The notes under the pieces: model-generated
What the model was told of the DNA's origin: nothing
The model's database searches: none
Seen by the model: only the letters and a program-made list of their open reading frames with translations
Program-made: the position numbers and the translations under genes
In this document: positions 16,519 to 23,838 of the stretch, piece after piece
Position numbering within the stretch: the stretch's first letter is position 1
How the letters are laid out: each line of letters opens with the position of its first letter
DNA from: Planctomycetota bacterium
Lineage (GTDB): Bacteria > Planctomycetota > Phycisphaerae > Sedimentisphaerales > Anaerohalosphaeraceae
Direction: 5' to 3'
NCBI GenBank assembly: GCA_019456225.1
Contig: VRUI01000045.1
Coordinates: 1-40,378 of the forward strand
Length of the DNA stretch: 40,378 nt

Positions 16519-17460
16519 ATGCAGAAAAAAAACATAAGCAGACGTGATTTCGTCAGTGCCGGCGCAATTGCGGCGGTGTCGGCTTTGGGACTTTCTTCGG
16601 GGTGTACTACAGAGTTAGTTAAGAAACCCTGCTGGGACATGAAGCTGGCTACTTCGTCGGTGATGCTGGATAAACTGAAGATCGAACAGGTTTGTAAAAT
16701 ATCGCAACAGCTCGGACTTGATGCACTGGATATCTGGGGCCCTTTCAAATATTTCGATACAAAGTGCGATCACCTTGATGACATCAAGAAGCGGCTCGGC
16801 GGCAAAGGGCTGCGTGAGTTGATGAACAAGCACAAGCTTGAGGTTGCTGCTTTTACTCTTTACCAGAAAGCCGAGCTTTCGCAATACTGGGAAATGATCC
16901 GTGATTACGGCGGCGGTGTGATCGTTCGCAGCGACAGGGCAAAAAAAAGCGATGCTAAAGACATATCGAAAAACATGAAGGCATTTTTTGAAGGTTTGAA
17001 ACCCGAGATCGAGCTAGCCGAAAAATCCAATTCGATCCTGGCAATTGAAAACCATGGCGGCGGCCTTTTGAACCCTATCGATTCGTTTAAGGCGTTTGTC
17101 GAGTTGAACCCGAATCCAAAACGTGTGGGGATCGCCTTTGCTCCATATCACTTGCAGGGATACAAAAAAACACCTATGACAGAGTTTATCAAAGTTGCCG
17201 GCCCGCAGATGAAGTTCTTCTACGCATGGCAAAGACAGGGCAAAAAAAATCCGAACTCACATCAATTGCCGGGCTTCGGTGCGGTTGATTTCACGCCATG
17301 GCTGCAGGCGATGGCCGACGCGAAATATTCGCAGTACCTGTCTATCTTCCTGCACGGACACGGCCCTGTCGATGAAACGCGAACCAATGTTTCCAAATCG
17401 CGGGATTACCTGCTGAAATGCCGCAAGAAAGTTACGCCGAGCCCCTGCCGAAAAGTCTAG
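16519..17460 (+). CDS. Tat-exported TIM-barrel isomerase-like protein with altered metal site
   Basis: The 313-aa product has a twin-arginine leader (KKNISRRDFVSAG) ending in LGLSSGC, which may be a lipobox and make it a lipoprotein. The rest is a xylose-isomerase-like TIM barrel. The first metal ligand is kept (AIENHGGG), but the usual Asp-containing strand reads IAFAPYHL, the His strand reads FFYAWQRQ and the last Glu strand reads YLSIFLHGHG. At least two to three canonical metal ligands are therefore missing. It may use a different metal site, act as a lyase, or be non-catalytic. AGGG lies about 9 nt before the ATG at 16519. The frame is open further upstream, but only across the repeat spacer. 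Its position directly after the exported oxidoreductase suggests that the two work on the same periplasmic substrate. Confidence 0.75.
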   Translation: MQKKNISRRDFVSAGAIAAVSALGLSSGCTTELVKKPCWDMKLATSSVMLDKLKIEQVCKISQQLGLDALDIWGPFKYFDTKCDHLDDIKKRLGGKGLRELMNKHKLEVAAFTLYQKAELSQYWEMIRDYGGGVIVRSDRAKKSDAKDISKNMKAFFEGLKPEIELAEKSNSILAIENHGGGLLNPIDSFKAFVELNPNPKRVGIAFAPYHLQGYKKTPMTEFIKVAGPQMKFFYAWQRQGKKNPNSHQLPGFGAVDFTPWLQAMADAKYSQYLSIFLHGHGPVDETRTNVSKSRDYLLKCRKKVTPSPCRKV

Positions 17461-17471
17461 AGTCCGGTAAG

Positions 17472-20387
17472 TTACTCAACCAACTCCAGCCAGACCTCGG
17501 AGACGACCGCATTAGAGCCTGCCTCTTTCCGGATGCTCACACGCAAATTACCTTTTCTTAGAAGTTCCGCAGGCAAGGTTGCAACTACCTGTTCGGCCCC
17601 CTGTCCTTTCGTATAAGCAGGCAAAGCGGCCCCGAAAAGAAATCTCTTTTTACTACTGCCGTCAATACCAGACGCCCATACGCTCTGTTTTCGCCCGTTG
17701 CCATTATAGTCCCACCAGGTAAGACCAAGCTTGTACCTGGCACCTTTTTGAAGATTCTCAATATCAAATACTATTTCATCGAGTGCAAAAGTTATCTCTG
17801 CACTTTCATGCTTGATATTTTTTGCAGTCGAAGGCTTACAAAACAACCAGCCCTTTCCAGTTCGCTGTGTGATTTTTTCCGGGTAGGGACCGCCGGAAGA
17901 TTTTTCTATTCCGCAATTGATATATGCTTTTACTACAGAATTGTTTTTGCTGCCGATTTCCTTGATACGTTTCTGGCGTCTTTTTCGATCATCTTCGGTA
18001 GCCTTTCTGAGCAGCTTTACTCCGACGTCTTTGGCAGCCTTCTTTTTCGGAGCGGGCTTTAATATAACGATCTCATCCCAGCCGCCGTAGTATTGTGCGT
18101 TGGTGTCTATCCATGCCGCCAGTGCCCGCCACTTTGCCCGGTCAAGCTCAACGCCATAGTGACCTTCTTTCAAAATCTTCATCAGCTTACTTCGTCTCGA
18201 ACCGGTAGCGTTAACTGCAAGCGGCAGCTTTTCGCCCTCGTAACCGCCCACACGAATATAGCTGACATATTCAAGCAGTTTCAAAAACGAATCCGACACG
18301 GCATGCTGCGGACCCTGATCTCTGTCATAAGGAGCAGGAGCGGTAACCATCTTCGTTCCGCGAAGGTCGAAACTCTTGTCCTTGCCTCTTGCACCGTCAT
18401 GACACCGAACACAGTCACTATCAAGAACAGGCTGAACAAATTTCTTAAAGCTAAAGCCCCCTGTCCCCCACGGCGGAGCGACTATCTTCGACGGATTTCG
18501 TTTCATTGCCTTAGGCATAGAAACATTCTTAGGTGTAAAGCCGTATGGCTCGTGGCAACCGGTGCAGCTCACTGATTCGCCGGGCATAACGTTCATGAAA
18601 TTACGCATCCGGCGGATCTCAAGGAAATCCTTATCGAGTGCTTCAAAAAATATCTGCTTGAAAGGCGGCAGATAAAAATGCACCGAACCATCTTCTTCGA
18701 CCGGAACGACACCAAGCACAGCGCGAACATCCCACCCGCTGCCTACTCCCACATCACAACGCTGCGGAGTAGTTCGCACGGTTTTGCTGTATGTCTCCAG
18801 TATACGCAGGTACTTAACCTCGCCGCGCTGAATACCGTCAAGCCCCTGGTAAATATCCGTAATAACAACCCTTGCCGGTGTATCTTTGGCGACTCCTTTG
18901 ACCTTGTCGGGAATCACACGAGGCTTGGGCCGACTCTTTAGTGGTATCGGGCTGTAGCAGGAACTGTCCTTTGCCCTGTAGATCAACTCCTTGTTACCGT
19001 GAACATCCATCAGGTAAAGACCGTAACCTGTACGCAAGGCGTTATTCTTCTCGAACGAATAAGAAGCAAGATAATGTTTTTCCGTAAGCGGATACGGAGA
19101 ACTGTACCAGCCGGTATTGTTAATATTCCTGGAAATATTTTGTGAGTTCGCGTCTTTTGACTTTACCTCATTAAGCACACGTTTGTTCATCTCAGGATAG
19201 CCGATCTCCGGGGTGACGTTGACCATCGAATCAGGTCCGCCGCGGTTGAGTCTTGTGTCGACTATCATAATGGGTCCGACACCGGTATTGTGATGTGCCG
19301 CGCCAGTGGCGATGATCTTGCTGGTACCGGGTATCTGTCTGGCCTCCTGGAAGGCTATCGGGCCAAAGGAAAAGGAATAATGATCGCCGTAGAGCAGACC
19401 GGCCTTTCGACCGTCGGGATTTACCGCCCACAATTGCTGGATAACGTTATAGCCCTTCATCACATAATCCCAGCGAGTGTACATGATGCGCCCGTCTGCG
19501 AGCATGCTCGGATAAAACTCGCCTTCCTTCGGTTCGGTCACCCTCCGCAGATCCCCGCCGTTTGTATCCATCGTATACATCCCGCACGCCAATGCCCAGT
19601 CGCCGCACTGAACATACCGGTCGTCGCGCGAAGTCATAAATGCTATCCGACCGTCAGGCAGATAAATCGGTTCGGTATCTTCCGTTTCGCCGCCGTTGGT
19701 AAGCCTCTTTAAACCGCTGCCGTCAACGCCCACTTCATAAATATCATAAGCATAACACGCCCCGCCGCGAAACCCTGGTTTGTTGCTGCCGTATGGAGTT
19801 GCGGGCACACGTTTTGCTGCGAAGGGAAAGACAATCCGCTCGCCGTCATAAGAAAGATCGGGTCTGCCGATCCCGCCCTGAGAGTAATCGCCGGTGAGTA
19901 TTTCCCGAACCTGTCCTTTGCCGTCAAGCCCTTTCAAAATGCAAAGATTTGCCCCGGGTATCTGAGCTTCGCCGACCCTGTGACCGCATTGATGATTCAT
20001 CCATGGCCACTGACGCTTTACAAAAAGCAATTCATCAAAATCGATCGCCGGATTACTGAGGGTAAGCTCCCGGATCGCCCACCGCACCTTAAAGTACAAC
20101 TCTTTGCTGCTGACGATCTCGTCATTGGCATTCTGCAACACTTTAACATTGCGCAAGACGTTCTCTGCTTTATCTGCCGCTTTATCGGCACCGAGTTTGC
20201 GCATATCAGCGATCATCAAGCGTGCTCTGTCAATCGCCAGGTTCAGCGCCTCCGGTGAGTCGCACTTCAACTTACGCGTAACTTGCTCCTGCCTGGACCA
20301 GTCAACTTCAACCGCTTTTTCAAAACCACCGGCAAATGCCGACAATGACACTGTAACAGAAATAAAAAATATAAATAAATGCTTCAA
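17472..20387 (-). CDS. Hydrazine-synthase-alpha-like diheme c protein (HzsA-related, exported)
   Basis: This 971-aa protein has a signal peptide (hydrophobic run ending SLSAFAG) and a long beta-propeller/TolB-like region with repeated strands such as GRIAFMTSRDDR and GRIMYTRWDYV. It carries two c-type heme motifs, CTGCH (about residue 605) and CVRCH (about residue 655). This arrangement matches the HzsA-related cytochromes widespread in Planctomycetota. True hydrazine synthesis needs the beta/gamma subunits and an anammox context, neither of which is visible. Electron transfer or carbohydrate-linked redox chemistry in the periplasm is more likely. The TTG at 20387 was chosen because AAAGGG lies about 10 nt before it and it opens exactly at the signal peptide. 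The frame extends 40 codons further into the upstream gene without a signal. It converges with the TIM-barrel gene, 11 nt away. Confidence 0.75.
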   Translation of the reverse strand: MKHLFIFFISVTVSLSAFAGGFEKAVEVDWSRQEQVTRKLKCDSPEALNLAIDRARLMIADMRKLGADKAADKAENVLRNVKVLQNANDEIVSSKELYFKVRWAIRELTLSNPAIDFDELLFVKRQWPWMNHQCGHRVGEAQIPGANLCILKGLDGKGQVREILTGDYSQGGIGRPDLSYDGERIVFPFAAKRVPATPYGSNKPGFRGGACYAYDIYEVGVDGSGLKRLTNGGETEDTEPIYLPDGRIAFMTSRDDRYVQCGDWALACGMYTMDTNGGDLRRVTEPKEGEFYPSMLADGRIMYTRWDYVMKGYNVIQQLWAVNPDGRKAGLLYGDHYSFSFGPIAFQEARQIPGTSKIIATGAAHHNTGVGPIMIVDTRLNRGGPDSMVNVTPEIGYPEMNKRVLNEVKSKDANSQNISRNINNTGWYSSPYPLTEKHYLASYSFEKNNALRTGYGLYLMDVHGNKELIYRAKDSSCYSPIPLKSRPKPRVIPDKVKGVAKDTPARVVITDIYQGLDGIQRGEVKYLRILETYSKTVRTTPQRCDVGVGSGWDVRAVLGVVPVEEDGSVHFYLPPFKQIFFEALDKDFLEIRRMRNFMNVMPGESVSCTGCHEPYGFTPKNVSMPKAMKRNPSKIVAPPWGTGGFSFKKFVQPVLDSDCVRCHDGARGKDKSFDLRGTKMVTAPAPYDRDQGPQHAVSDSFLKLLEYVSYIRVGGYEGEKLPLAVNATGSRRSKLMKILKEGHYGVELDRAKWRALAAWIDTNAQYYGGWDEIVILKPAPKKKAAKDVGVKLLRKATEDDRKRRQKRIKEIGSKNNSVVKAYINCGIEKSSGGPYPEKITQRTGKGWLFCKPSTAKNIKHESAEITFALDEIVFDIENLQKGARYKLGLTWWDYNGNGRKQSVWASGIDGSSKKRFLFGAALPAYTKGQGAEQVVATLPAELLRKGNLRVSIRKEAGSNAVVSEVWLELVE

Positions 20388-20427
20388 AATATTTATGCCC
20401 TTTATAAAAATAGTTTTTCTTTTATCT

Positions 20428-20454
20428 CTCTGTGGCCCTGTTTTTCCTCTGTGG
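20428..20454. repeat. CTCTGTGG direct repeat
   Basis: The 8-mer CTCTGTGG occurs at 20428-20435 and 20447-20454 in the spacer between two minus-strand genes. Tandem CCACAGAG phrases of this kind are a common intergenic repeat type in environmental bacteria. No function is evident. Confidence 0.35.
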
Positions 20455-20493
20455 CAAAATAAACTTACAATAACAGAAAGACTGCCGGTAATT

Positions 20494-21033
20494 CTACTCG
20501 CTGCCAAACAGCAATCTGACAGTCGGAATCGCAGACAGGTGTACTTCTATTCCGCAAAAGTCCAGATCTCCGACCTGCAGGGTTCCATGCAGTTTGCTTG
20601 CTTTGATCAGTGCCTCCATCATGAGGTGCATCATCCGTTTACCCTTGACCTTTTCAAGAGCTTCCATTTTCTGCTCAAGTGTAACCGACTCATCGATCAT
20701 GAAATGCGGGATGATTTTTGGCGAAATCCCCAGTTCGACCTCGAATTTTTTCAGCTTATAACCGGCACTTTCGAATGTCGGAAGGTATTTGTGAAGCCTG
20801 TCGGAGATTTCGATGATTTTTTTGTGTACGTGATTGTCGATACTTTTTCGCTTTTCGTGAAGATGCTCCCTGTCATCGGAAGGTTCGGATGGATCGGGTT
20901 GAGCAGATGGGTCGTATGGACCGGAAGGAGCGGCAGAGATGGTCGGCTTTGGAAGATGAGACATACTCTTTATAGACTCGACATCGTGTTTGACTTCCTG
21001 CTTTACTTTGTTGATCATTTTTTCAATCGACAT
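20494..21033 (-). CDS. Hypothetical protein, cytoplasmic
   Basis: I do not recognise a family in this 179-aa protein. It has a Lys/Glu-rich helical N-terminus (MSIEKMINKVKQEVKHD), a disordered Ser/Pro/Asp segment (about 33-55) and a folded C-terminal half with KLKKFEVELGISPKIIPHF and a final strand pattern ending in RLLFGSE. There is no signal peptide or membrane segment. The ATG at 21033 has AGGG just upstream, and a TTG 15 nt earlier is less likely. A strong promoter lies at 21090-21118. The HzsA-like gene starts 106 nt downstream on the same strand, so they may be co-transcribed. Confidence 0.7.
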   Translation of the reverse strand: MSIEKMINKVKQEVKHDVESIKSMSHLPKPTISAAPSGPYDPSAQPDPSEPSDDREHLHEKRKSIDNHVHKKIIEISDRLHKYLPTFESAGYKLKKFEVELGISPKIIPHFMIDESVTLEQKMEALEKVKGKRMMHLMMEALIKASKLHGTLQVGDLDFCGIEVHLSAIPTVRLLFGSE

Positions 21034-21089
21034 ATTGCCCTCGCTCAATAAAAGAGAAAATATTACAGTAAAATACCTTTAACGTCTGC

Positions 21090-21118
21090 ATTGTACAAAA
21101 CAACGAGCAATTTGTCAA
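21090..21118 (-). promoter_or_regulatory. Consensus-like promoter of the 20494-21033 gene
   Basis: On the minus strand a perfect TTGACA is followed after 17 nt by TACAAT, placing the start about 50 nt before the ATG. It may also serve the HzsA-like gene behind it. Confidence 0.7.
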
Positions 21119-21210
21119 TCTAAAAGCAACTACGATAAAAAGAGGTTTGATTCCCGTTTCCTTGGGTTTCATCGCCGGATATGCTTCAGGAGTGTGTTTT
21201 ATAGCAGCCT

Positions 21211-21936
21211 CTACTCCAGGTGGATGACGCCCTGTTTGGCGTCGGCGTCGAGGCTTGCTTTTTTGAGGACGTTGAATATTTTTCTGGGATTTCTGATCTT
21301 ATAGAAATCGAATTCCGGGTCGGTCTCGTCTTTCGTAAACAGGGTAACGGTCCCGATCCCGATCAAACAGTCGACCATCGATCGGTGCAGCTTCATATCC
21401 ACCACGCGGAACATATCGACGTTATCGATCTTACGATTAAAAAGCCCCCGCTCCCACTCGATTCTGTCGGCGGTAACCTCGTATGCGGTGCTCTTTAGAA
21501 GAATAATTTTGCACGCAAAGATCAAAACCGCAAGAATCGCGACGACAACCGCGGCGAGTATCCGGTAGCTCTCAAATGTGATATACATGTTTTTGGTAAA
21601 CTGAAATCGATCCACTGCGAAATTCTGGATATATTGTTCGACCGGCACATAATACAACGCTACTGAAAGGGCAAGGAAAAACACCGTCTTTAAAAAATCT
21701 CCAGTAGCGGCAAAAATTGAAGGTCTCACGCGAAAAAGAATGTCATCTTCTTCCTCGTCAAGCTCGGCGTCCTCATCTTCGTCAAATTCGTCGTCAACAG
21801 ACAGGTTCTCAAGGGCCGGATGGCCGTCCGGATACAAAAATTCCGAGCAAAAACGGCACTTTACCGCCGCTGCGAGGATAGTTTCGGCACAAAAAGGGCA
21901 CTTCTTGGTTTTTTTCTTAGTAATCGTTTCGGGCAT
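21211..21936 (-). CDS. Zinc-ribbon and bacterial PH-domain membrane protein
   Basis: The 241-aa product begins with a zinc ribbon (C13, C16, C27, C30: CPFC...CRFC), followed by a strongly acidic linker (about 47-65) and two membrane helices (about 79-97 and 122-144). A bacterial PH-like (bPH2/DUF304) domain follows, with the signature YEVTADRIEWERGLFNRKIDNVDMFRVVDM and a C-terminal TVTLFTKDETDPEFDFYKIRNP stretch. This class of proteins is membrane-bound and of unknown biochemical role. The zinc ribbon could mediate protein or nucleic-acid contact. The ribosome site is weak. It stands alone, upstream of the 20494 gene and downstream of the parA-like terminator. Confidence 0.8.
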   Translation of the reverse strand: MPETITKKKTKKCPFCAETILAAAVKCRFCSEFLYPDGHPALENLSVDDEFDEDEDAELDEEEDDILFRVRPSIFAATGDFLKTVFFLALSVALYYVPVEQYIQNFAVDRFQFTKNMYITFESYRILAAVVVAILAVLIFACKIILLKSTAYEVTADRIEWERGLFNRKIDNVDMFRVVDMKLHRSMVDCLIGIGTVTLFTKDETDPEFDFYKIRNPRKIFNVLKKASLDADAKQGVIHLE

Positions 21937-22063
21937 AATAACTGTTTCCCGGGCAAATCTTTAGCAAAAGCCGGCACGATTCCGGCGATACAACATTCTA
22001 CAGCAATCGCTAATACCAATATCGTAAATTAACCCCATAAAACATGAATAATCCGCAAAATCG

Positions 22064-22098
22064 CATAACTAACGACTAATAACCAACGGCTTAAGACT
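22064..22098 (-). repeat. Heptad repeat downstream of the ParA-CBM48 gene
   Basis: Units CATAACT, AACGACT, AATAACC, AACGGCT, TAAGACT run beyond the terminator. On the minus strand the consensus is AGTCGTT, the same unit as at 24968-24995. Confidence 0.55.
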
Positions 22099-22101
22099 AT
22101 C

Positions 22102-22138
22102 AAAAAAGCCCCGCTATGATAATATCATCATGCGGGGC
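22102..22138 (-). terminator. Terminator of the ParA-CBM48 gene
   Basis: GCCCCGC (22108-22114) pairs with GCGGGGC (22132-22138), with an additional ATGAT/ATCAT inner stem. On the minus strand it is followed by six T residues. It lies 34 nt after the stop codon. Confidence 0.92.
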
Positions 22139-22171
22139 AATTCTGGTGTTAAGTAAAACATTAGTATTTTG

Positions 22172-23548
22172 TTAGTGAACTTCGAGGATTGAGTTGCATT
22201 CTCCGAATGGGTTCATTTCTGTAACTTCATTGTACGGGTCCTGCTGCCATTGGCCGTCAACTACGAGTCTGTAGCGATACTTGCCCTTGCCCAGCGGCAG
22301 TTTGATCTGCCAGGCGCCTTTTCCGGATATCTTTTCCATCTGCAGTTTGCCTGGCTGCCAGTTGTTGAAGTCACCTGCGATCTGGACACTTTCGGCACGC
22401 GGATAGAGGCTTACGAACATTACGGCATCATCGATCTGGCGAACACCATAGAAATTGGCGAGCTTGTCATCGATAGTCTTAGCAACCGGCTCGTCCTTGA
22501 TATCTTCGACAGCAGGAGCCTCGGCGACAACCTCTTTGGCAATATCTGCGATTGCCGATTTTTCTTCGGCAACTGCTTTTTCTACTACAGGAGCTTTAAC
22601 GATAATCGGCGGAGCCGGCTCGACCTTGATCTCATCGGCGATAACTGGCGCAGATTTGGCATCTTCGACCTTTATCTCTCTGTCCAAAGGCTCTACGGAG
22701 GAGAGCAGTTCGTCGGCACTTGCGCTGATGGCGTCAAGTTTCGACTGTAATGCCTCGACTGCCTGAACGCGCTGGGACTGCGCATCTGTGCTGACAAGTT
22801 CTTCAGCGAACATCTGGAAATCCTTATACCCCTTGCTTGCCGGGTCGTATTCGCTGACGGGCTGACCAAGGCTTGCTGCCTCTTTCAGCTTGGTGTTGAA
22901 ATTGATAACAGACTTGAACATCCGCTCGGAGAAGTGCTTGCGGAGTTCGCTAAGTATCTCGCGGCCCATCTTGGTACGAATATCGTACATGCTGGCAAGG
23001 ACCATAACGTTAATATCCTGTCCGCACTGGTCGCAAAGAACATTAAGCGTCGAAAGCTGTTTACTCAGACCGTGCAGCGAGAAATACCCCGTCTCAACAG
23101 GAACAACAATGTCGCTTGAAGCGCGGATAGCATTGAAGGTAAGCAAGCCAACCGATGGAGGACAATCGATAATGACATAGTCATAATTGCGCTTGACGGA
23201 ATCAAGAACTTTTTTGAGACATAGCTCACTATCTACAAGGCCTGCCATCTGCTGCTCGAAAGCGGCAAGGTCGATACTGGCAGGTGCAAGCTCGAAATTT
23301 TCGGATATCTTCCACATGATCTCGCTCAGCCGAATGGGTTCTCCTCTGCTGTGGCTGACGAGGATGTCGTAAATGCTCTGTTCGATCTGCTCCTCAGGGA
23401 CAGCTAGCCCGACTGCACAATGTGATTGAGAATCCATGTCAATCAGCAATGTCCTGTGACCCTTGATAGCAAGAGCACTTGCCATGTTAATTGAGACGGT
23501 TGTTTTGCCGCAACCGCCCTTTTGATTAATTACTGCAATCGTTCTCAT
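22172..23548 (-). CDS. ParA/Soj-type ATPase fused to a CBM48 glycogen-binding domain
   Basis: Residues 1 to about 255 are a ParA/MinD-family ATPase. The deviant Walker A is KGGCGKTT (10-17) with the signature Lys10, the A' region is LLIDMDSQ (34-41) and Walker B is VIIDCPP (125-131). An Ala/Glu/Val/Pro-rich linker (about 265-370) leads to a C-terminal AMPK-beta-type CBM48 (about 374-456) with IAGDFNNWQP and VVDGQWQQDP. These two motifs carry the two tryptophans (W397, W434) that contact the glucan in AMPK-beta. ParA ATPases position DNA or cargo over the nucleoid. Here the cargo module would bind alpha-glucan, so distribution of glycogen granules to daughter cells is the obvious hypothesis. 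No ParB gene or parS-like array is adjacent. GGGAG precedes the ATG and a strong terminator follows. Confidence 0.93.
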   Translation of the reverse strand: MRTIAVINQKGGCGKTTVSINMASALAIKGHRTLLIDMDSQSHCAVGLAVPEEQIEQSIYDILVSHSRGEPIRLSEIMWKISENFELAPASIDLAAFEQQMAGLVDSELCLKKVLDSVKRNYDYVIIDCPPSVGLLTFNAIRASSDIVVPVETGYFSLHGLSKQLSTLNVLCDQCGQDINVMVLASMYDIRTKMGREILSELRKHFSERMFKSVINFNTKLKEAASLGQPVSEYDPASKGYKDFQMFAEELVSTDAQSQRVQAVEALQSKLDAISASADELLSSVEPLDREIKVEDAKSAPVIADEIKVEPAPPIIVKAPVVEKAVAEEKSAIADIAKEVVAEAPAVEDIKDEPVAKTIDDKLANFYGVRQIDDAVMFVSLYPRAESVQIAGDFNNWQPGKLQMEKISGKGAWQIKLPLGKGKYRYRLVVDGQWQQDPYNEVTEMNPFGECNSILEVH

Positions 23549-23838
23549 ATCTGCTCCCTGCGTCCATTCTGGAAACTGATTCTATTATTATTATGAAAAA
23601 ACACCGCTTGCTTATAGGAAAATCGACAAACCACTAAAAAAACTTTAGTTTTTTATCGGACAATTACACAAAAAACACAAATATTAACATAAATAGTGCG
23701 TATATTTTCGGAACAACTCCCACAAAATCAGTTTTTGCAGGAAAATCCACCTCACTTTTCAGTGTTATTACGCTTATCGCCTCGCCGAAGGCGAATCAAT
23801 ACCACCCGCTCACCTGCTCGGCTTTTCACCTGTTCTAA
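23549..23838. other. Spacer between E2 and ParA-CBM48 genes
   Basis: The 290-nt spacer contains a GAAA-loop hairpin read on the minus strand (CACT/AGTG near 23751-23762), a small palindrome (23782-23794, TCGCC-GAA-GGCGA, related to the TCGGCC family) and an A/T-rich hairpin, AAAAAAC/GTTTTTT (near 23637-23654). A weak promoter candidate for parA is TTTTAG, 17 nt, TATAAG on the minus strand. No gene is seen. Confidence 0.4.

Noticed and set aside
17472-20387. True hydrazine synthase of an anammox bacterium
   Set aside because: Only an HzsA-like protein is present. The hzsB/hzsC, hdh and other anammox genes are absent, and related diheme proteins are common in non-anammox planctomycetes.
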